DNA from: CAVUPF01 sp963777915
GTDB lineage: Bacteria; Actinomycetota; Thermoleophilia; Solirubrobacterales; 70-9
Direction of reading: 5' to 3'
Length of the DNA stretch: 41,035 nt
Assembly: GCA_963777915.1 (NCBI GenBank)
Contig: CAVZSH010000010.1
Coordinates: 1-41,035, forward strand
The position numbers and the translations under genes are program-made. Below are positions 12,774-21,616 of this stretch, in pieces. The notes below the pieces were generated by a model. That model was not told the origin of the DNA and did not search any database. It was given only the letters and a program-made list of their open reading frames with translations. Numbering within the stretch: the stretch's first letter is position 1; every line of letters begins with the position of its first letter.

Positions 12774-15089
12774 TTGTCGATACCGCGCCTAATGGAGCGG
12801 GCAGCAGGAGATAGGAACTGGCCCGAGGAGCAGGTCGACGAATTCCTCGACCAGATCACCTCCGGTGGCGAGGACTACCGCCACCTGGTCGAGCGGCTGC
12901 CCGCGATCGTCTACACCTCCGAGCTCGGCGAGCATGGTCGCTGGCGCTATGTCAGCCCCCAGGTGGAGGAGATCCTCGGCTACAGCCCCGAGGACTGGAA
13001 GTCAGACCCCGGGCTGTGGGCAAAGCTGTTGCACCCCGAAGACCGGGAGCGGGCCCTCTCCCAGGAGACCAGGGAGACCCTCGGCGATCGCAACCCACCG
13101 CCGCTCGACTACCGGATGATCACCCGCGATGGCGACGTCGTCTGGATCCTCGACGAGGCGGTGCTGGAGCCCGACGAGGAGGGGGTGCCGATCTGGCACG
13201 GGGTGCTCTACGACATCACCGAGCGCAAGATCGCCGAGCAGGAGATGCAGCGCGGCGCCGCCCAGCAGGCTGTGGTTGCCCAGCTCGGGGAGCGCGCCTT
13301 GAAGGACGGTGACCCTGAATCCCTGATGCGGGCGGCGGTCTCCCTGATCGAAGGTGTCGAGGGGGTGGACGGGGCCTGCATCTGGGAGGTCGGCCGCGAC
13401 GGTCGCCGCCTCCGCCTGCGCGCCGGGCTGGAGGGCCAAGTGACCGGGGCCGGTCGCCGCATCTCGGCGGCCCGCGACTCCCACGCCGGCGCAGCGCTTG
13501 AGTCCGGGCTGCACGTGATCGTCAGCGACTGGTCCGTCGAGCGGCGATTCACGATGCCGCCAGTGCTGCGGGTGCTCGGATTCGGCGGCAGCCTCGCCGT
13601 GATGATCGACGGCAAGGAGCGTCCCTTCGGCGTGCTCGACGTCCACTCGACCGATCCAGGCCGCTTCACACCGCAGGACGTCCACTTCCTTCAATCCGCG
13701 GCGAACGTGCTTGCCGAGGCGATCGAGCGCCACGTTGCCGACCAGGCGCTGCGCCACCGGGTCCTTCACGATTCCCTGACCGGGCTCCCCAACCGGCTCA
13801 GCTTCATCGAGGCGCTGGGCGAGGCGCTGGCCCGGGCCAGCGCCTCAGGGTCTCCGGTGGGGATCCTCTTCCTTGACCTCGACCACTTCAAGCTGATCAA
13901 CGACAGCATGGGCCACCACGCTGGCGACGCGCTGCTGCGGGCGGTCGCTCCCCGCCTCCGCGCCCACCTGCGCCCCGGCGACCTTGTCGCCCGCTTCGGC
14001 GGCGATGAGTTCGGCATCCTGATCGACCGCCTTGTCGATGAGGAGGAGGCGGTCTCGATCGCCGATCGGGTTGCCGCCGCCTTCGCGAAGCCCTACTCGA
14101 TGGAAGGGGTCGAGCACTTCGTCTCGGCGAGCGTCGGGATCGCCGTAGCCCGCCCAACCGACCGCGAGCCGGTCAACGCCGACCTGCTGATCCGCGATGC
14201 CGATGCGGCTATGTACCGCGCCAAGGAGCGGGGCCGGGCGCGCTGCGAGCTCTTCGACGCCGAGATGCGAGCCGGCGCCCAGCGCCGCCTTGAGACCGAG
14301 CGCGACCTGCGCCACGCGCTCGAGCGCCATGAGCTGGTCCTCCACTACCAGCCGGTCGTTTCGTTGCGCAGCGGCGAGGTCTCCGGACTGGAGGCGCTGC
14401 TGCGCTGGCAGCACCCCCAGCGTGGTCTACTGGACCCGGCCGACTTCGTCACGGTCGCCGAGGACAGCGGACTGATCGAGCCAATCGGCCGTTGGGTGCA
14501 AGAGCGTGCCTGCCGCCAGATCCTCGAGTGGCACGATCAGCGCCCGGATGCGCGGCCGTTCGACGTCTCCGTCAACCTCTCCGCCCGCCAGGTGGCCCAC
14601 CGCGACCTGCCGTCGATCGTCGCCGAGATCCTCGCGCGAACCAATCTCGAGCCGGCCCACCTGCGGTTGGAGATCACCGAGAGCGTCCTGGTCGAGGAGT
14701 CGGCGACTGCAAAGGCGACCCTGGAGGCGCTCACCGAGATCGGGGTGCGGCTGGTGCTCGACGATTTCGGCACCGGCTACTCCTCGCTCGCCTACCTCAA
14801 CCGCTTCCCCTTCGACGCCCTGAAGATCGACCGCTCCTTCGTCGACGCGCTCGGGGTCGAACAGGAGCGCACCGCGATCATCGAGGCGATCATCGGGATG
14901 GCCCGCGCCCTCTCGCTCGACGTGATCGCCGAGGGGGTCGAGAACGAGGCGCAGCTATCCGAGCTGCGCCGCCTGGGCTGCGACTACGCCCAGGGACACC
15001 TCTTCTCACCCGCTCTGCCGCCGCAGGAGGTCCCTGGGCTGCTGAGCGAAGGGGTATGGCGCTATTCGGGGATTCTCCCCGGCAGGTAA
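12774..15089 (+). CDS. PAS-GAF-GGDEF-EAL cyclic-di-GMP signalling protein
   Basis: A 771-residue soluble protein. A PAS domain (about 36-150, Y-V-S-P-Q-V-E-E-I-L-G-Y, L-H-P-E-D-R and W-H-G-V-L-Y-D-I-T-E-R-K) is followed by a GAF domain (about 170-315), a diguanylate cyclase domain (D-S-L-T-G-L-P-N-R, then FGGDEF near 405) and a phosphodiesterase domain with E-A-L-L-R-W near 539, DDFGTGYSSL near 662 and EGVENEAQ near 720. Both active-site signatures are intact, so the protein could make and degrade c-di-GMP, with PAS and GAF as sensors. No membrane segment is seen. The TTG start at 12774 is preferred because AAGGA lies 10 bases upstream; ATG 12792 lacks a site. Confidence 0.93.
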   Translation: MSIPRLMERAAGDRNWPEEQVDEFLDQITSGGEDYRHLVERLPAIVYTSELGEHGRWRYVSPQVEEILGYSPEDWKSDPGLWAKLLHPEDRERALSQETRETLGDRNPPPLDYRMITRDGDVVWILDEAVLEPDEEGVPIWHGVLYDITERKIAEQEMQRGAAQQAVVAQLGERALKDGDPESLMRAAVSLIEGVEGVDGACIWEVGRDGRRLRLRAGLEGQVTGAGRRISAARDSHAGAALESGLHVIVSDWSVERRFTMPPVLRVLGFGGSLAVMIDGKERPFGVLDVHSTDPGRFTPQDVHFLQSAANVLAEAIERHVADQALRHRVLHDSLTGLPNRLSFIEALGEALARASASGSPVGILFLDLDHFKLINDSMGHHAGDALLRAVAPRLRAHLRPGDLVARFGGDEFGILIDRLVDEEEAVSIADRVAAAFAKPYSMEGVEHFVSASVGIAVARPTDREPVNADLLIRDADAAMYRAKERGRARCELFDAEMRAGAQRRLETERDLRHALERHELVLHYQPVVSLRSGEVSGLEALLRWQHPQRGLLDPADFVTVAEDSGLIEPIGRWVQERACRQILEWHDQRPDARPFDVSVNLSARQVAHRDLPSIVAEILARTNLEPAHLRLEITESVLVEESATAKATLEALTEIGVRLVLDDFGTGYSSLAYLNRFPFDALKIDRSFVDALGVEQERTAIIEAIIGMARALSLDVIAEGVENEAQLSELRRLGCDYAQGHLFSPALPPQEVPGLLSEGVWRYSGILPGR
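15067..15084. repeat. 18-bp palindromic sequence at a gene end, copy 1
   Basis: CGGGGATTCTCCCCGGCA, a 6-bp GGGGA/TCCCC-type stem with a 3-base loop, occurs at the end of the c-di-GMP gene and again at 30543-30560 at the end of the ABC substrate-binding gene. It may serve as a stem of a terminator; no T-run follows. Confidence 0.35.
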
Positions 15090-15172
15090 TTTCCGCTCTT
15101 CGGGCCGATCCTGATCAAACACGCAGGCGCTGTCCCATTGCCCTGGTGGTGCCGAAGAGGGGAGGGAGAACC

Positions 15173-16132
15173 ATGAGAGTGTCGATCACCCGGAGGGGCT
15201 TGCAGATCGCGCTCGGCTTGATCTGGCTGCTAGACGGATTGCTGCAGTTCCAGTCATTCATGTACTCCCACGGCTTCCTTAAGGAGGTCATCGAACCCTC
15301 AGCCGAGATGCAGCCGGCGTGGATCGGGCACCCGATCCTCTCGGCCGCCCATTTCGCGGGGCAGCATCTGACGCTGTGGAACACGCTGTTCGCGCTCGTG
15401 CAGTGCCTGATCGGTCTGGGACTGCTCTACCGCCCAACGGTAAAGCCAGCTCTGCGCGCCTCCTTCGCCTGGACTTTCGTTGTCTGGTGGTTCGGGGAGG
15501 GCTTCGGCATGGTCCTCGCAAACATGGGCTCGCCGCTCACGGGCGCCCCCGGGGCGGTCTTGCTTTACGGCCTGATCGGGCTGATGCTGTGGCCCACCGC
15601 GCGCGAGGATGGGCGCTCAGTCGCCGATCGGGGTCCGATCGGGGATCGTGGTGGCCTGCTGATCTGGTCGGCCCTATGGCTGAGTGCGACGGTGCTGTGG
15701 TGCCTGGCATCAGGCCGTCCTCCGGATGCGATCAGCGGAGCCCTGACCGAAGGCGCCAGCAACTCGATGCACTGGCTGGCCAGCCTGCAGACCTCGTTAG
15801 CCCATGCGACCCATGGGCAAGGAAGGGTCATCGCGATCGTTCTGGCGACCCTCTCGCTCGCTATCGCCGCGGGCGTGTGGACCCGCTGGCGCAGAGAGAC
15901 GTTGATCATCGGCGCGTTGCTCTCGATTGTCTACTGGCTCCTCGGCCAGAGCCTCGGCGCGCTCACTACCGGAACGGCAACCGACCCGAACATAGGCCCC
16001 CTGTTCGTGCTGCTTGCCCTGGCGCTATGGCCACGCCCGCAGCTGGCCGCGAGGCGCCTGGACGACCGCAGGGGCCGGCAAGCCCAGCCAGCGACGATTG
16101 CTTCAGCTTCGATGACGAACAGCCGAGGATAA
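15173..16132 (+). CDS. Polytopic membrane protein of unknown function
   Basis: A 319-residue protein with a strong ribosome binding site (GGGAGGG six bases before ATG), which fixes the start. About eight hydrophobic helices are visible: near 10-27, 65-90, 95-115, 122-140, 155-172, 205-225, 238-258 and 272-290. The N-terminal half contains short conserved-looking pieces (Y-S-H-G-F-L, H-F-A-G-Q-H, W-W-F-G-E-G-F-G-M) with His and Trp residues that could face the membrane surface. It does not match a family I can name; a DoxX/MauE-like four-helix core is possible. It precedes the oxidase operon by 450 bp and may be linked to copper or redox functions, but that is positional inference. Confidence 0.65.
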   Translation: MRVSITRRGLQIALGLIWLLDGLLQFQSFMYSHGFLKEVIEPSAEMQPAWIGHPILSAAHFAGQHLTLWNTLFALVQCLIGLGLLYRPTVKPALRASFAWTFVVWWFGEGFGMVLANMGSPLTGAPGAVLLYGLIGLMLWPTAREDGRSVADRGPIGDRGGLLIWSALWLSATVLWCLASGRPPDAISGALTEGASNSMHWLASLQTSLAHATHGQGRVIAIVLATLSLAIAAGVWTRWRRETLIIGALLSIVYWLLGQSLGALTTGTATDPNIGPLFVLLALALWPRPQLAARRLDDRRGRQAQPATIASASMTNSRG

Positions 16133-16585
16133 GAATCCCCATGCTTGGCGCCAATGCGGTGATTGTGGCGCCCAGCCCAAAGGGGGCCAAACCGATCCGG
16201 GAAGGCGAGGCCGCGGCCGATTATCTCTCCGGCCTTGCCACCGATCAACAGCAGTGCGGCCGCCCTCAGGGTGTAGGTGGCGCCCGATGACCGCCCACCT
16301 GCGCGGCGAGAGCCGCCGCGAACTGGTGCGCTGAATCGATCGACGAGAGCTCGGATTCTCGACCGCGACACGGCCTCATCGTCAAGGACGCCAGCCTCCG
16401 AGAGCCGGCGCCGGGCATCGCCCAGGGGGCCTTTCTGGTGGCGACCCCAGCTCTCCCCGTAGGCCCGCGCCGCCGGAAGTTTTGTGCCGAGTCCCTTGCA
16501 TTTAGATTGGCGGTTGGACTAAGTTCTCTTTGGAACTTTGTGACGAGCGCTGGTTGTTGGGTAGCTACCAGTTTAAGAGGGCGAG
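16133..16585. other. Gene-poor region upstream of the oxidase operon
   Basis: About 450 bp without a supportable gene. A 49-codon plus-strand frame (16141-16290) and a minus-strand frame overlapping the previous gene are open but have no ribosome binding site or recognisable product; the minus-strand one may be decayed coding DNA. From about 16490 the sequence becomes AT-rich and should carry the operon promoter, with the inverted repeat at 16521-16538. Confidence 0.5.
16521..16538. promoter_or_regulatory. AAGTTC/GAACTT inverted repeat before the oxidase operon
   Basis: AAGTTC, six bases, GAACTT, 48 bp upstream of the first ATG of the operon in an AT-rich tract. It is well placed to be an operator overlapping the promoter; the regulator is unknown. 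Confidence 0.4.
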
Positions 16586-17251
16586 ATGCTGAGTTCTTTG
16601 ATGGCCAGACTTGCGGCGATTGGGCTTGCGGTCGTCATCGTCGCCGCGCTGATTGGCTTCTATGTCGCCTACTTGCTCCGCTCACCCCCGCCGGTTGAAG
16701 CCCTCCAGACTGCAGCCCACACGGCCCAGCTGACGCTCAAGACGGAGCCGGCGGTCGGCCCCCAGGGGGGCAACCCGCCCTGGGTCTCCTATTTGATCCA
16801 AAACCCGCAGGGTAAGTGGATCCACAGCACGATCTTCAAGGTCCCGGGGCACTCGCTGGTCCACGTCACCCTGTTCCAGTACGACGGCGACAGTGGGCTC
16901 CGCAACCCGTTCCTCTCCCAGGTCCACGGCACCGTCGGCAACACGATGCGGGTCGACGGCAGGCTGATGCGGTCAATCAACCCCGAAGAAGCCTCCCATA
17001 CCTTCGCGGTGCCCCAGCTCGGCCTGATCGTCCCCCTGCGGGGGGTGCCGGAAGAAGAAGAAAACCAATGTGAAGAAGGGCCCTGCGTGCCGAGCCAGGC
17101 CCACCAGACCATCACCTTCACGATTCGCACCGGCGGCCCCGGGCGCTATCGCTGGCAGTGCTTCGTGCCGTGCGCGGCGGGCTTCCTCGACGGCTTCGGC
17201 GGGCCGATGCAGACGATCGGCTACATGGATGGCTTCCTCGAAGTGACGTGA
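16586..17251 (+). CDS. Membrane-anchored cupredoxin-like protein of the oxidase operon
   Basis: A 221-residue protein with one N-terminal membrane helix (about 8-31) and an exported domain resembling the subunit II cupredoxin fold. Late in the sequence C192 and C196 form a C-x3-C (QCFVPC), followed by G-F-L-D-G and M208. In true CuA the next ligands are His four residues on and Met three after that; here those positions are Phe200 and Gly203, so a normal CuA site is unlikely. H138 (S-H-T-F) and M208 or M214 could still make a different copper site. It heads the coxBAC operon, 10 bp before subunit II. A copper relay or docking role is inferred. The acidic E-E-E-E-N loop is an unusual insertion. 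Confidence 0.65.
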   Translation: MLSSLMARLAAIGLAVVIVAALIGFYVAYLLRSPPPVEALQTAAHTAQLTLKTEPAVGPQGGNPPWVSYLIQNPQGKWIHSTIFKVPGHSLVHVTLFQYDGDSGLRNPFLSQVHGTVGNTMRVDGRLMRSINPEEASHTFAVPQLGLIVPLRGVPEEEENQCEEGPCVPSQAHQTITFTIRTGGPGRYRWQCFVPCAAGFLDGFGGPMQTIGYMDGFLEVT

Positions 17252-17261
17252 GGATGACCAA

Positions 17262-18089
17262 GTGAACGAGCCGAATCACATGCGCCGGATCGTGATCGCC
17301 TGGTTCGTGCTGAGCGTGATCGCCACCCCGATCGTTGTCGCCGTGATCGCGCCGACGCTCCCCCCGTACAACGGCAGCAGCGCATCCTCGGGGCAGGTCC
17401 ACGATGACACCGTGCTCTTGGGGATCCTCACCCCGATCGCCGCCGCGATCCTCGTCTACTTCGCCTACACGCTGGTCGTCTTCAGGCGCCGGGGGACGGA
17501 GTCGCAGGAAGGCGTCGCGATCCGCGACGACAGCCGGGTCCAGGTCTCCTGGCTGGTGGTGACGACGATCATCGTGCTGTTCCTCGCCGTCTTTGGCACC
17601 GTCGAGCTCGCCAACGCCGGGGCCGGCGGCGGCCAGGGCCCGGAACCCGCCTTTAAGCCCTCGGGCAAGGTACTGCCGGTCCAGGTGATCGCTCAGCAGT
17701 GGGAGTTCACCTACCGCTACCCGACCTTCGGCGGCATCGAGACCGCGCAGCTCGAGCTCCCGGTCGACCGCCAGATCGCATTCCACGTGACCTCACTCGA
17801 TGTGATCCACTCGTTCTGGGCGCCGAAGCTCGGGGTCAAGGCAGACGCCAATCCCGGTGTGGACAACATCGCCTACACCAAGCCGACCACCAAACAGGCA
17901 TTCGAAGTCCACTGCTCCGAGCTCTGCGGCCTCTGGCACGGCTACATGTTCAGCACCGGCCAAGTCGTCAGCAACGCCGCGTTCCTCGCCTGGATCCACC
18001 ACCAGCAGCGGGTCTTTGCACCCGCCGCCAAGAACCTTCCCCCCTATGCGACGCACTACTTCCCCGAACCGTTGAGGAGGGGCGAATGA
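17262..18089 (+). CDS. coxB: Cytochrome c oxidase subunit II
   Basis: A 275-residue subunit carrying the CuA electron entry site of the aa3-type oxidase. Two transmembrane helices form a hairpin: about 10-30 and 51-74, with a further hydrophobic helix near 96-114. The cupredoxin domain follows (Q-Q-W-E-F-T-Y-R-Y). CuA ligands are complete: H183 (D-V-I-H-S-F-W), C218 and C222 (CSELC), H226 and M229. There is no fused cytochrome c domain and no lipobox. GTG 17262 is taken as start; ATG 17280 is possible. Its stop overlaps the subunit I start (ATGA). Confidence 0.95.
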   Translation: MNEPNHMRRIVIAWFVLSVIATPIVVAVIAPTLPPYNGSSASSGQVHDDTVLLGILTPIAAAILVYFAYTLVVFRRRGTESQEGVAIRDDSRVQVSWLVVTTIIVLFLAVFGTVELANAGAGGGQGPEPAFKPSGKVLPVQVIAQQWEFTYRYPTFGGIETAQLELPVDRQIAFHVTSLDVIHSFWAPKLGVKADANPGVDNIAYTKPTTKQAFEVHCSELCGLWHGYMFSTGQVVSNAAFLAWIHHQQRVFAPAAKNLPPYATHYFPEPLRRGE

Positions 18090-19969
18090 GCAATGACATC
18101 GCAGTCAAGCCGCTCTGGCGGCGCCTGATCGGCTTCAACCTTCTCAGCGGGATCGTGCTGGGGCTCGCCGGCTTCTACGTCGGCTGGTGGTTGGGCCATC
18201 AGGTTCATGCCGAAAGCCTCAACTTCATCGAGGACACGAATCAGAACGAGATCGCGCTGATGTTCGGCTACCTGTTCGCCGTGATCGGGTTTCTGGTCGG
18301 CCTCGGCTTCGCCAACTACCCCCTGGCGAGGATGCTCGGGCGCGAGCGCTCCCACACCGAAAATGAGGAGGGGGGAATCGGCCGCTACTTCGGCCTGTGT
18401 ACCGATCACAAGGTGGTCGGTATCCAGTACCTATTCGGGGTCGGCCTCTTCTTCTTTATCGGCGGTCTGAACGCGATGCTGATCCGGGCCGAGCTGCTGC
18501 GGCCCTCGCCACAGCTCTTCAGCGCCGAAAAGTACCTGACCCTGGTGGGGCTACACGGCACGATGATGATGGGGATCATGACCTCCGGCGTGATGGGCCC
18601 GTTCGCCAATTATTTCGTGCCGCTGATGATCGGCGCGAGGCGGATGGCCTTTCCCCGGATCGAGGCGATCACCTTTTGGCTGCTGATGGCCGCCGGGACG
18701 ATCCTCGTCACGACGCTCTTCTTCGGCGGCTTCCCGACCGGGTGGACCGGGTACGCGCCCCTCAACATCCAGGCCGACTACGGCTTTGACTCCTACATCT
18801 TCTTCTTCGCCCTGGTCGGGCTCTCGATGATGCTGCTCGGGCTGAACATGATCGCCACGATCATCACCATGCGCGCCCCCGGGCTTACCTGGGGGCGCCT
18901 GCCGATCTTCTGCTGGGGCGCGATCAGCACGGGAATCCTGATGCTGCTGGCAGCCCCGGTGCTGATCGCCACCCTGCTGATGGTCGCCTTCGACCGTGGC
19001 GTGCAGACGTCGTTCTTCATCTCCAGCGCAGGGGGCAGTCCGTACCTGTTCCAGAATCTGTTCTGGTTCTTCGGCCATCCGGAGGTCTACGTCCTCGCCC
19101 TGCCGGGGTTCGGGATCATCCTCGAGCTCCTGCCCGTGTTCGCCCGCAAACCGCTGTGGGGCTACCGGATCGCCGTGGCGGGGATCCTCGGCGTGATGCT
19201 GCTCAGTTTCTTCGTCTGGCAGCACCACCTCTTCGTCAGCGGCCTCAACTCCTCGCTGCGGCCCTTCTACATGTTCTCCACCGAGGCGATCTCGGTTCCG
19301 ACCGGGTTGGTGTTCCTGGCAGGCATGGCGACGCTGTGGAGAGCGAAGATCCGCTACACGGTGCCGATGCTGTTCTGCCTGGCCTGGTTCTTCAACTTCT
19401 TCGTTGGAGGCGCCTCCGGCGTCTTTCTCTCCGACGTGCCCAGCGATGTAGCCACCCACGGCAGCTTCTTCGTTTTGGCCCACTTCCACTACATGATCAT
19501 GGGCGGCCTGGTCTTCTCGTTCTTTGCGGCGATCTACTACTGGGTGCCGAAGATGTTCGGCATGGTGCTGAACGAACGGTTGGGAAAGATCCACTTCTGG
19601 ATGATGTTCATCGCATTCAACTCGACCTTCGCACCGCTCTTCGCCCTCGGGTTGATGGGGCAGGCGCGTCGGGTGGTTACCTATCCCTCCCACTTGCAGC
19701 CGCTCAACGACTGGGTCTCGATCTCCGCCTTCGTTCTGGGCGCCTCGATGCTCGTCTTCCTCGGCAACGTCGTCTACTCGCTGGCCATAGTTCGCAAGCC
19801 CGCCTCCGCCAACCCCTGGGAATCGAAGTCTCTGGAGTGGCAGGTACCGACCCCGGTCCCCCTTCACAACTTCGATCGTCCGCCGCTGATCGATTCCGAC
19901 CCCTACGACTACGGCGTGCCACCCGGTCCCGCCCCGCCCCGCCCCGCCGAAGCGCCGGCCGCCGGATAA
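18086..19969 (+). CDS. coxA: Cytochrome c oxidase subunit I
   Basis: A 627-residue catalytic subunit of an A-type heme-copper oxidase that reduces O2 to water and pumps protons. Heme a ligands are H157 (L-H-G-T) and H468, the heme a3 ligand is H466 (L-A-H-F-H), and CuB ligands are H331 (GHPEVY), H380 and H381. Y335 and E333 of the same motif match the A1 pattern. The N-terminus has two additional membrane helices (about 18-37 and 56-75) before the usual first helix, and the C-terminus ends in a Pro/Ala-rich tail. The start at 18086 overlaps the coxB stop and has GAGGAGGGG upstream, so it is firm. Confidence 0.96.
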   Translation: MSNDIAVKPLWRRLIGFNLLSGIVLGLAGFYVGWWLGHQVHAESLNFIEDTNQNEIALMFGYLFAVIGFLVGLGFANYPLARMLGRERSHTENEEGGIGRYFGLCTDHKVVGIQYLFGVGLFFFIGGLNAMLIRAELLRPSPQLFSAEKYLTLVGLHGTMMMGIMTSGVMGPFANYFVPLMIGARRMAFPRIEAITFWLLMAAGTILVTTLFFGGFPTGWTGYAPLNIQADYGFDSYIFFFALVGLSMMLLGLNMIATIITMRAPGLTWGRLPIFCWGAISTGILMLLAAPVLIATLLMVAFDRGVQTSFFISSAGGSPYLFQNLFWFFGHPEVYVLALPGFGIILELLPVFARKPLWGYRIAVAGILGVMLLSFFVWQHHLFVSGLNSSLRPFYMFSTEAISVPTGLVFLAGMATLWRAKIRYTVPMLFCLAWFFNFFVGGASGVFLSDVPSDVATHGSFFVLAHFHYMIMGGLVFSFFAAIYYWVPKMFGMVLNERLGKIHFWMMFIAFNSTFAPLFALGLMGQARRVVTYPSHLQPLNDWVSISAFVLGASMLVFLGNVVYSLAIVRKPASANPWESKSLEWQVPTPVPLHNFDRPPLIDSDPYDYGVPPGPAPPRPAEAPAAG

Positions 19970-19976
19970 GAGAGTG

Positions 19977-20579
19977 ATGATGGACGACGCAACACACGCG
20001 CAGACGCAGCCCACCGCCTACGCCGAGACCCCGGAGTTTCACGAGCGTATCGACCGCATCGGTTTCGGGCTGCTCGCAGGCGCGACGGTGATGTTCTTCC
20101 TCGGCTTCGTCTTCGCCTACTTCTATTTGCGCTCGCTCAACAACAACGGCCTCTGGCGCCCAGCCGGCGTCGAACCGCCAGCCGGGTACGGAATCGTGAT
20201 CGTGGCCGCCTTCGTCCTCAGTGCGCTGACCTTCTATTACGCCGCTCGGGCGGCGCGAAACGGCCGCGCCTGGGTGGCTGCTTCGGGCGTCTCACTGGCC
20301 CTCGGCCTGTTCGGCTGCGTCGCGCAGGCATTCGAGTACGCGCATATCCCATTCGGACCAGGGAGCGGGGGCTATGCAAGCGTCTTCTTCGGCTGGACCG
20401 CGCTCTACGTGGTGGTTGCGCTAATGGCGCTCTACCGCGTGGAGACGGTCTTCGCCGCCGGGCTCCGCAACCGGGGGCGCGAGGCCGCGGTCCCAGAGGG
20501 CTTCGTCCCCGGCGCCCTGTACTGGGCGCTGCTGGCGGCAATCGGAGTGCTCGCGTGGATCGTCCTCTACCTGATCTGA
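19977..20579 (+). CDS. coxC: Heme-copper oxidase subunit III
   Basis: A 200-residue membrane protein with five hydrophobic helices: about 30-52, 70-92, 98-118, 130-150 and 180-200. The family-typical E-F-H-E-R start, F-F-L-G-F-V-F-A-Y-F-Y-L-R-S first helix and the late F-F-G-W-T-A-L-Y helix are present. Subunit III stabilises the active site of the oxidase and is encoded, as usual, right after subunit I (7-bp gap). GTG 19974, ATG 19977 and ATG 19980 are consecutive possible starts; the middle one is given. Confidence 0.88.
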   Translation: MMDDATHAQTQPTAYAETPEFHERIDRIGFGLLAGATVMFFLGFVFAYFYLRSLNNNGLWRPAGVEPPAGYGIVIVAAFVLSALTFYYAARAARNGRAWVAASGVSLALGLFGCVAQAFEYAHIPFGPGSGGYASVFFGWTALYVVVALMALYRVETVFAAGLRNRGREAAVPEGFVPGALYWALLAAIGVLAWIVLYLI

Positions 20580-20582
20580 ATC

Positions 20583-21452
20583 GTGGCGAGCCTGACCACG
20601 CCCCTCGACTGGACTGGCGGGCCGGCGCTGCTCTGGGTCCTGGGCGCGGCTTTTCTCTACTGGCAGGGAAGCCGGCGGAGCCGCCGGGCACCGCGAGCGA
20701 GGGACCGCGGACGGACCCTGGCATTCGTCGCAGGCCTCGTGGCGATTCTGATCGCGGTCGACTCCCCGATCGACGAACTCGCCGACAAGCTCTTCTGGGT
20801 GCACATGATCCAGCACATCCTGCTGATCGCGGTCGCGCCCCCGCTGCTGGCGCTGGCCCGACCCTGGACGCGGATGTGGCTGGGTATCCCGGCCGAGTTC
20901 CGGCGGGCGATGGCCCGCGAGATCATTCGCAGCGCCCGCTGGGCGCCGCTGCGAGGGACTGCCGCCTTCGCCGGCGGGGCGCTCGCCTCGTGGCTGATCT
21001 TCAACGTGAACTTCTGCGTTTGGCACCTGCCCGCCCTCTATGACGCCGCCCTGCGCTCGCAGGCTATCCACGCCCTTGAGCACCTCACCTTCTTCGCGAC
21101 CGCGCTCCTCTTCTGGACTCGCGTGATCCACTCGCCGCCCTGGCGCTCATCGCTCAGCGATCTGGGGAAAATCGCTTACCTGACGTCGACCCTTGTGGTT
21201 GGTTGGGTATTGGCGATAGTGCTGGCCTTCGCGACCTCGCCTCTTTACTCGGCATACGCGAGCGAGACGAGTCGGCCCGGGCACATCTCTGCCCTCACCG
21301 ACCAGCAGCTTGCCGCAGGCGTGATGTGGGTGCCGGGCTCTGTTTCCTACACGATCGCAATTGTCCTAATCGCCTATCGGTGGCTGGAGCCCCGCAACTC
21401 ACGCAGAGCTCACCGCGCGCCGGTCGAGGCCGTGTCGACAGGAGGTGGATGA
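20583..21452 (+). CDS. ctaG: caa3-type oxidase assembly factor CtaG
   Basis: A 289-residue polytopic protein of the Bacillus-type CtaG family (caa3_CtaG), involved in building the CuB centre of subunit I. Seven or so hydrophobic helices are visible. Family hallmarks are H-M-I-Q-H-I-L-L near 74-82, W-H-L-P-A-L-Y-D-A-A near 148-157 and H-A-L-E-H-L-T-F near 163-170, whose His residues are probable copper ligands. It follows coxC by 3 bp with a GTG start and precedes the 44-residue membrane protein, so it belongs to the same transcript. Confidence 0.9.
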   Translation: MASLTTPLDWTGGPALLWVLGAAFLYWQGSRRSRRAPRARDRGRTLAFVAGLVAILIAVDSPIDELADKLFWVHMIQHILLIAVAPPLLALARPWTRMWLGIPAEFRRAMAREIIRSARWAPLRGTAAFAGGALASWLIFNVNFCVWHLPALYDAALRSQAIHALEHLTFFATALLFWTRVIHSPPWRSSLSDLGKIAYLTSTLVVGWVLAIVLAFATSPLYSAYASETSRPGHISALTDQQLAAGVMWVPGSVSYTIAIVLIAYRWLEPRNSRRAHRAPVEAVSTGGG

Positions 21453-21453
21453 G

Positions 21454-21588
21454 ATGCAACTGAGCCCGGAGCTGCTCGCGAACGCGGGCTGGACGAGCTT
21501 CTCGGGGGTCTTCTCGACTGTGTTCCCCCTCGTCGTGCTGATCGCCGTGCTCGCCTGTTACGTGGTGGCGAGCAGGAGGCATCCGTGA
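21454..21588 (+). CDS. 44-residue single-pass membrane protein of the oxidase operon
   Basis: A short frame from ATG 21454 to TGA 21588, with a near-ideal ribosome binding site (AGGAGGTG) nine bases upstream. The peptide has a polar N-terminus, one membrane helix (around TVFPLVVLIAVLACYVVA) and a basic R-R-H-P end, predicting N-out, C-in topology. The start lies one base past the ctaG stop and the gene precedes the Sco-like gene by 28 bp. Size and context fit a small oxidase subunit or assembly helper like the CtaF/subunit IV micro-proteins, but no homology is recognised. Confidence 0.65.
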   Translation: MQLSPELLANAGWTSFSGVFSTVFPLVVLIAVLACYVVASRRHP

Positions 21589-21616
21589 TTTCCGCAGCGG
21601 TGCACGGGGTGGCCAC

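Noticed and set aside
15931..16371. 146-codon minus-strand frame (GTG start)
   Set aside because: It overlaps the polytopic membrane gene by 200 bp and has no ribosome binding site; kept only as a possible relic in the findings.
18551..20014. 487-codon minus-strand frame opposite coxA and coxC
   Set aside because: It is His/Glu/Arg-rich, as expected for antisense of membrane-protein genes, and coxA is unmistakable.
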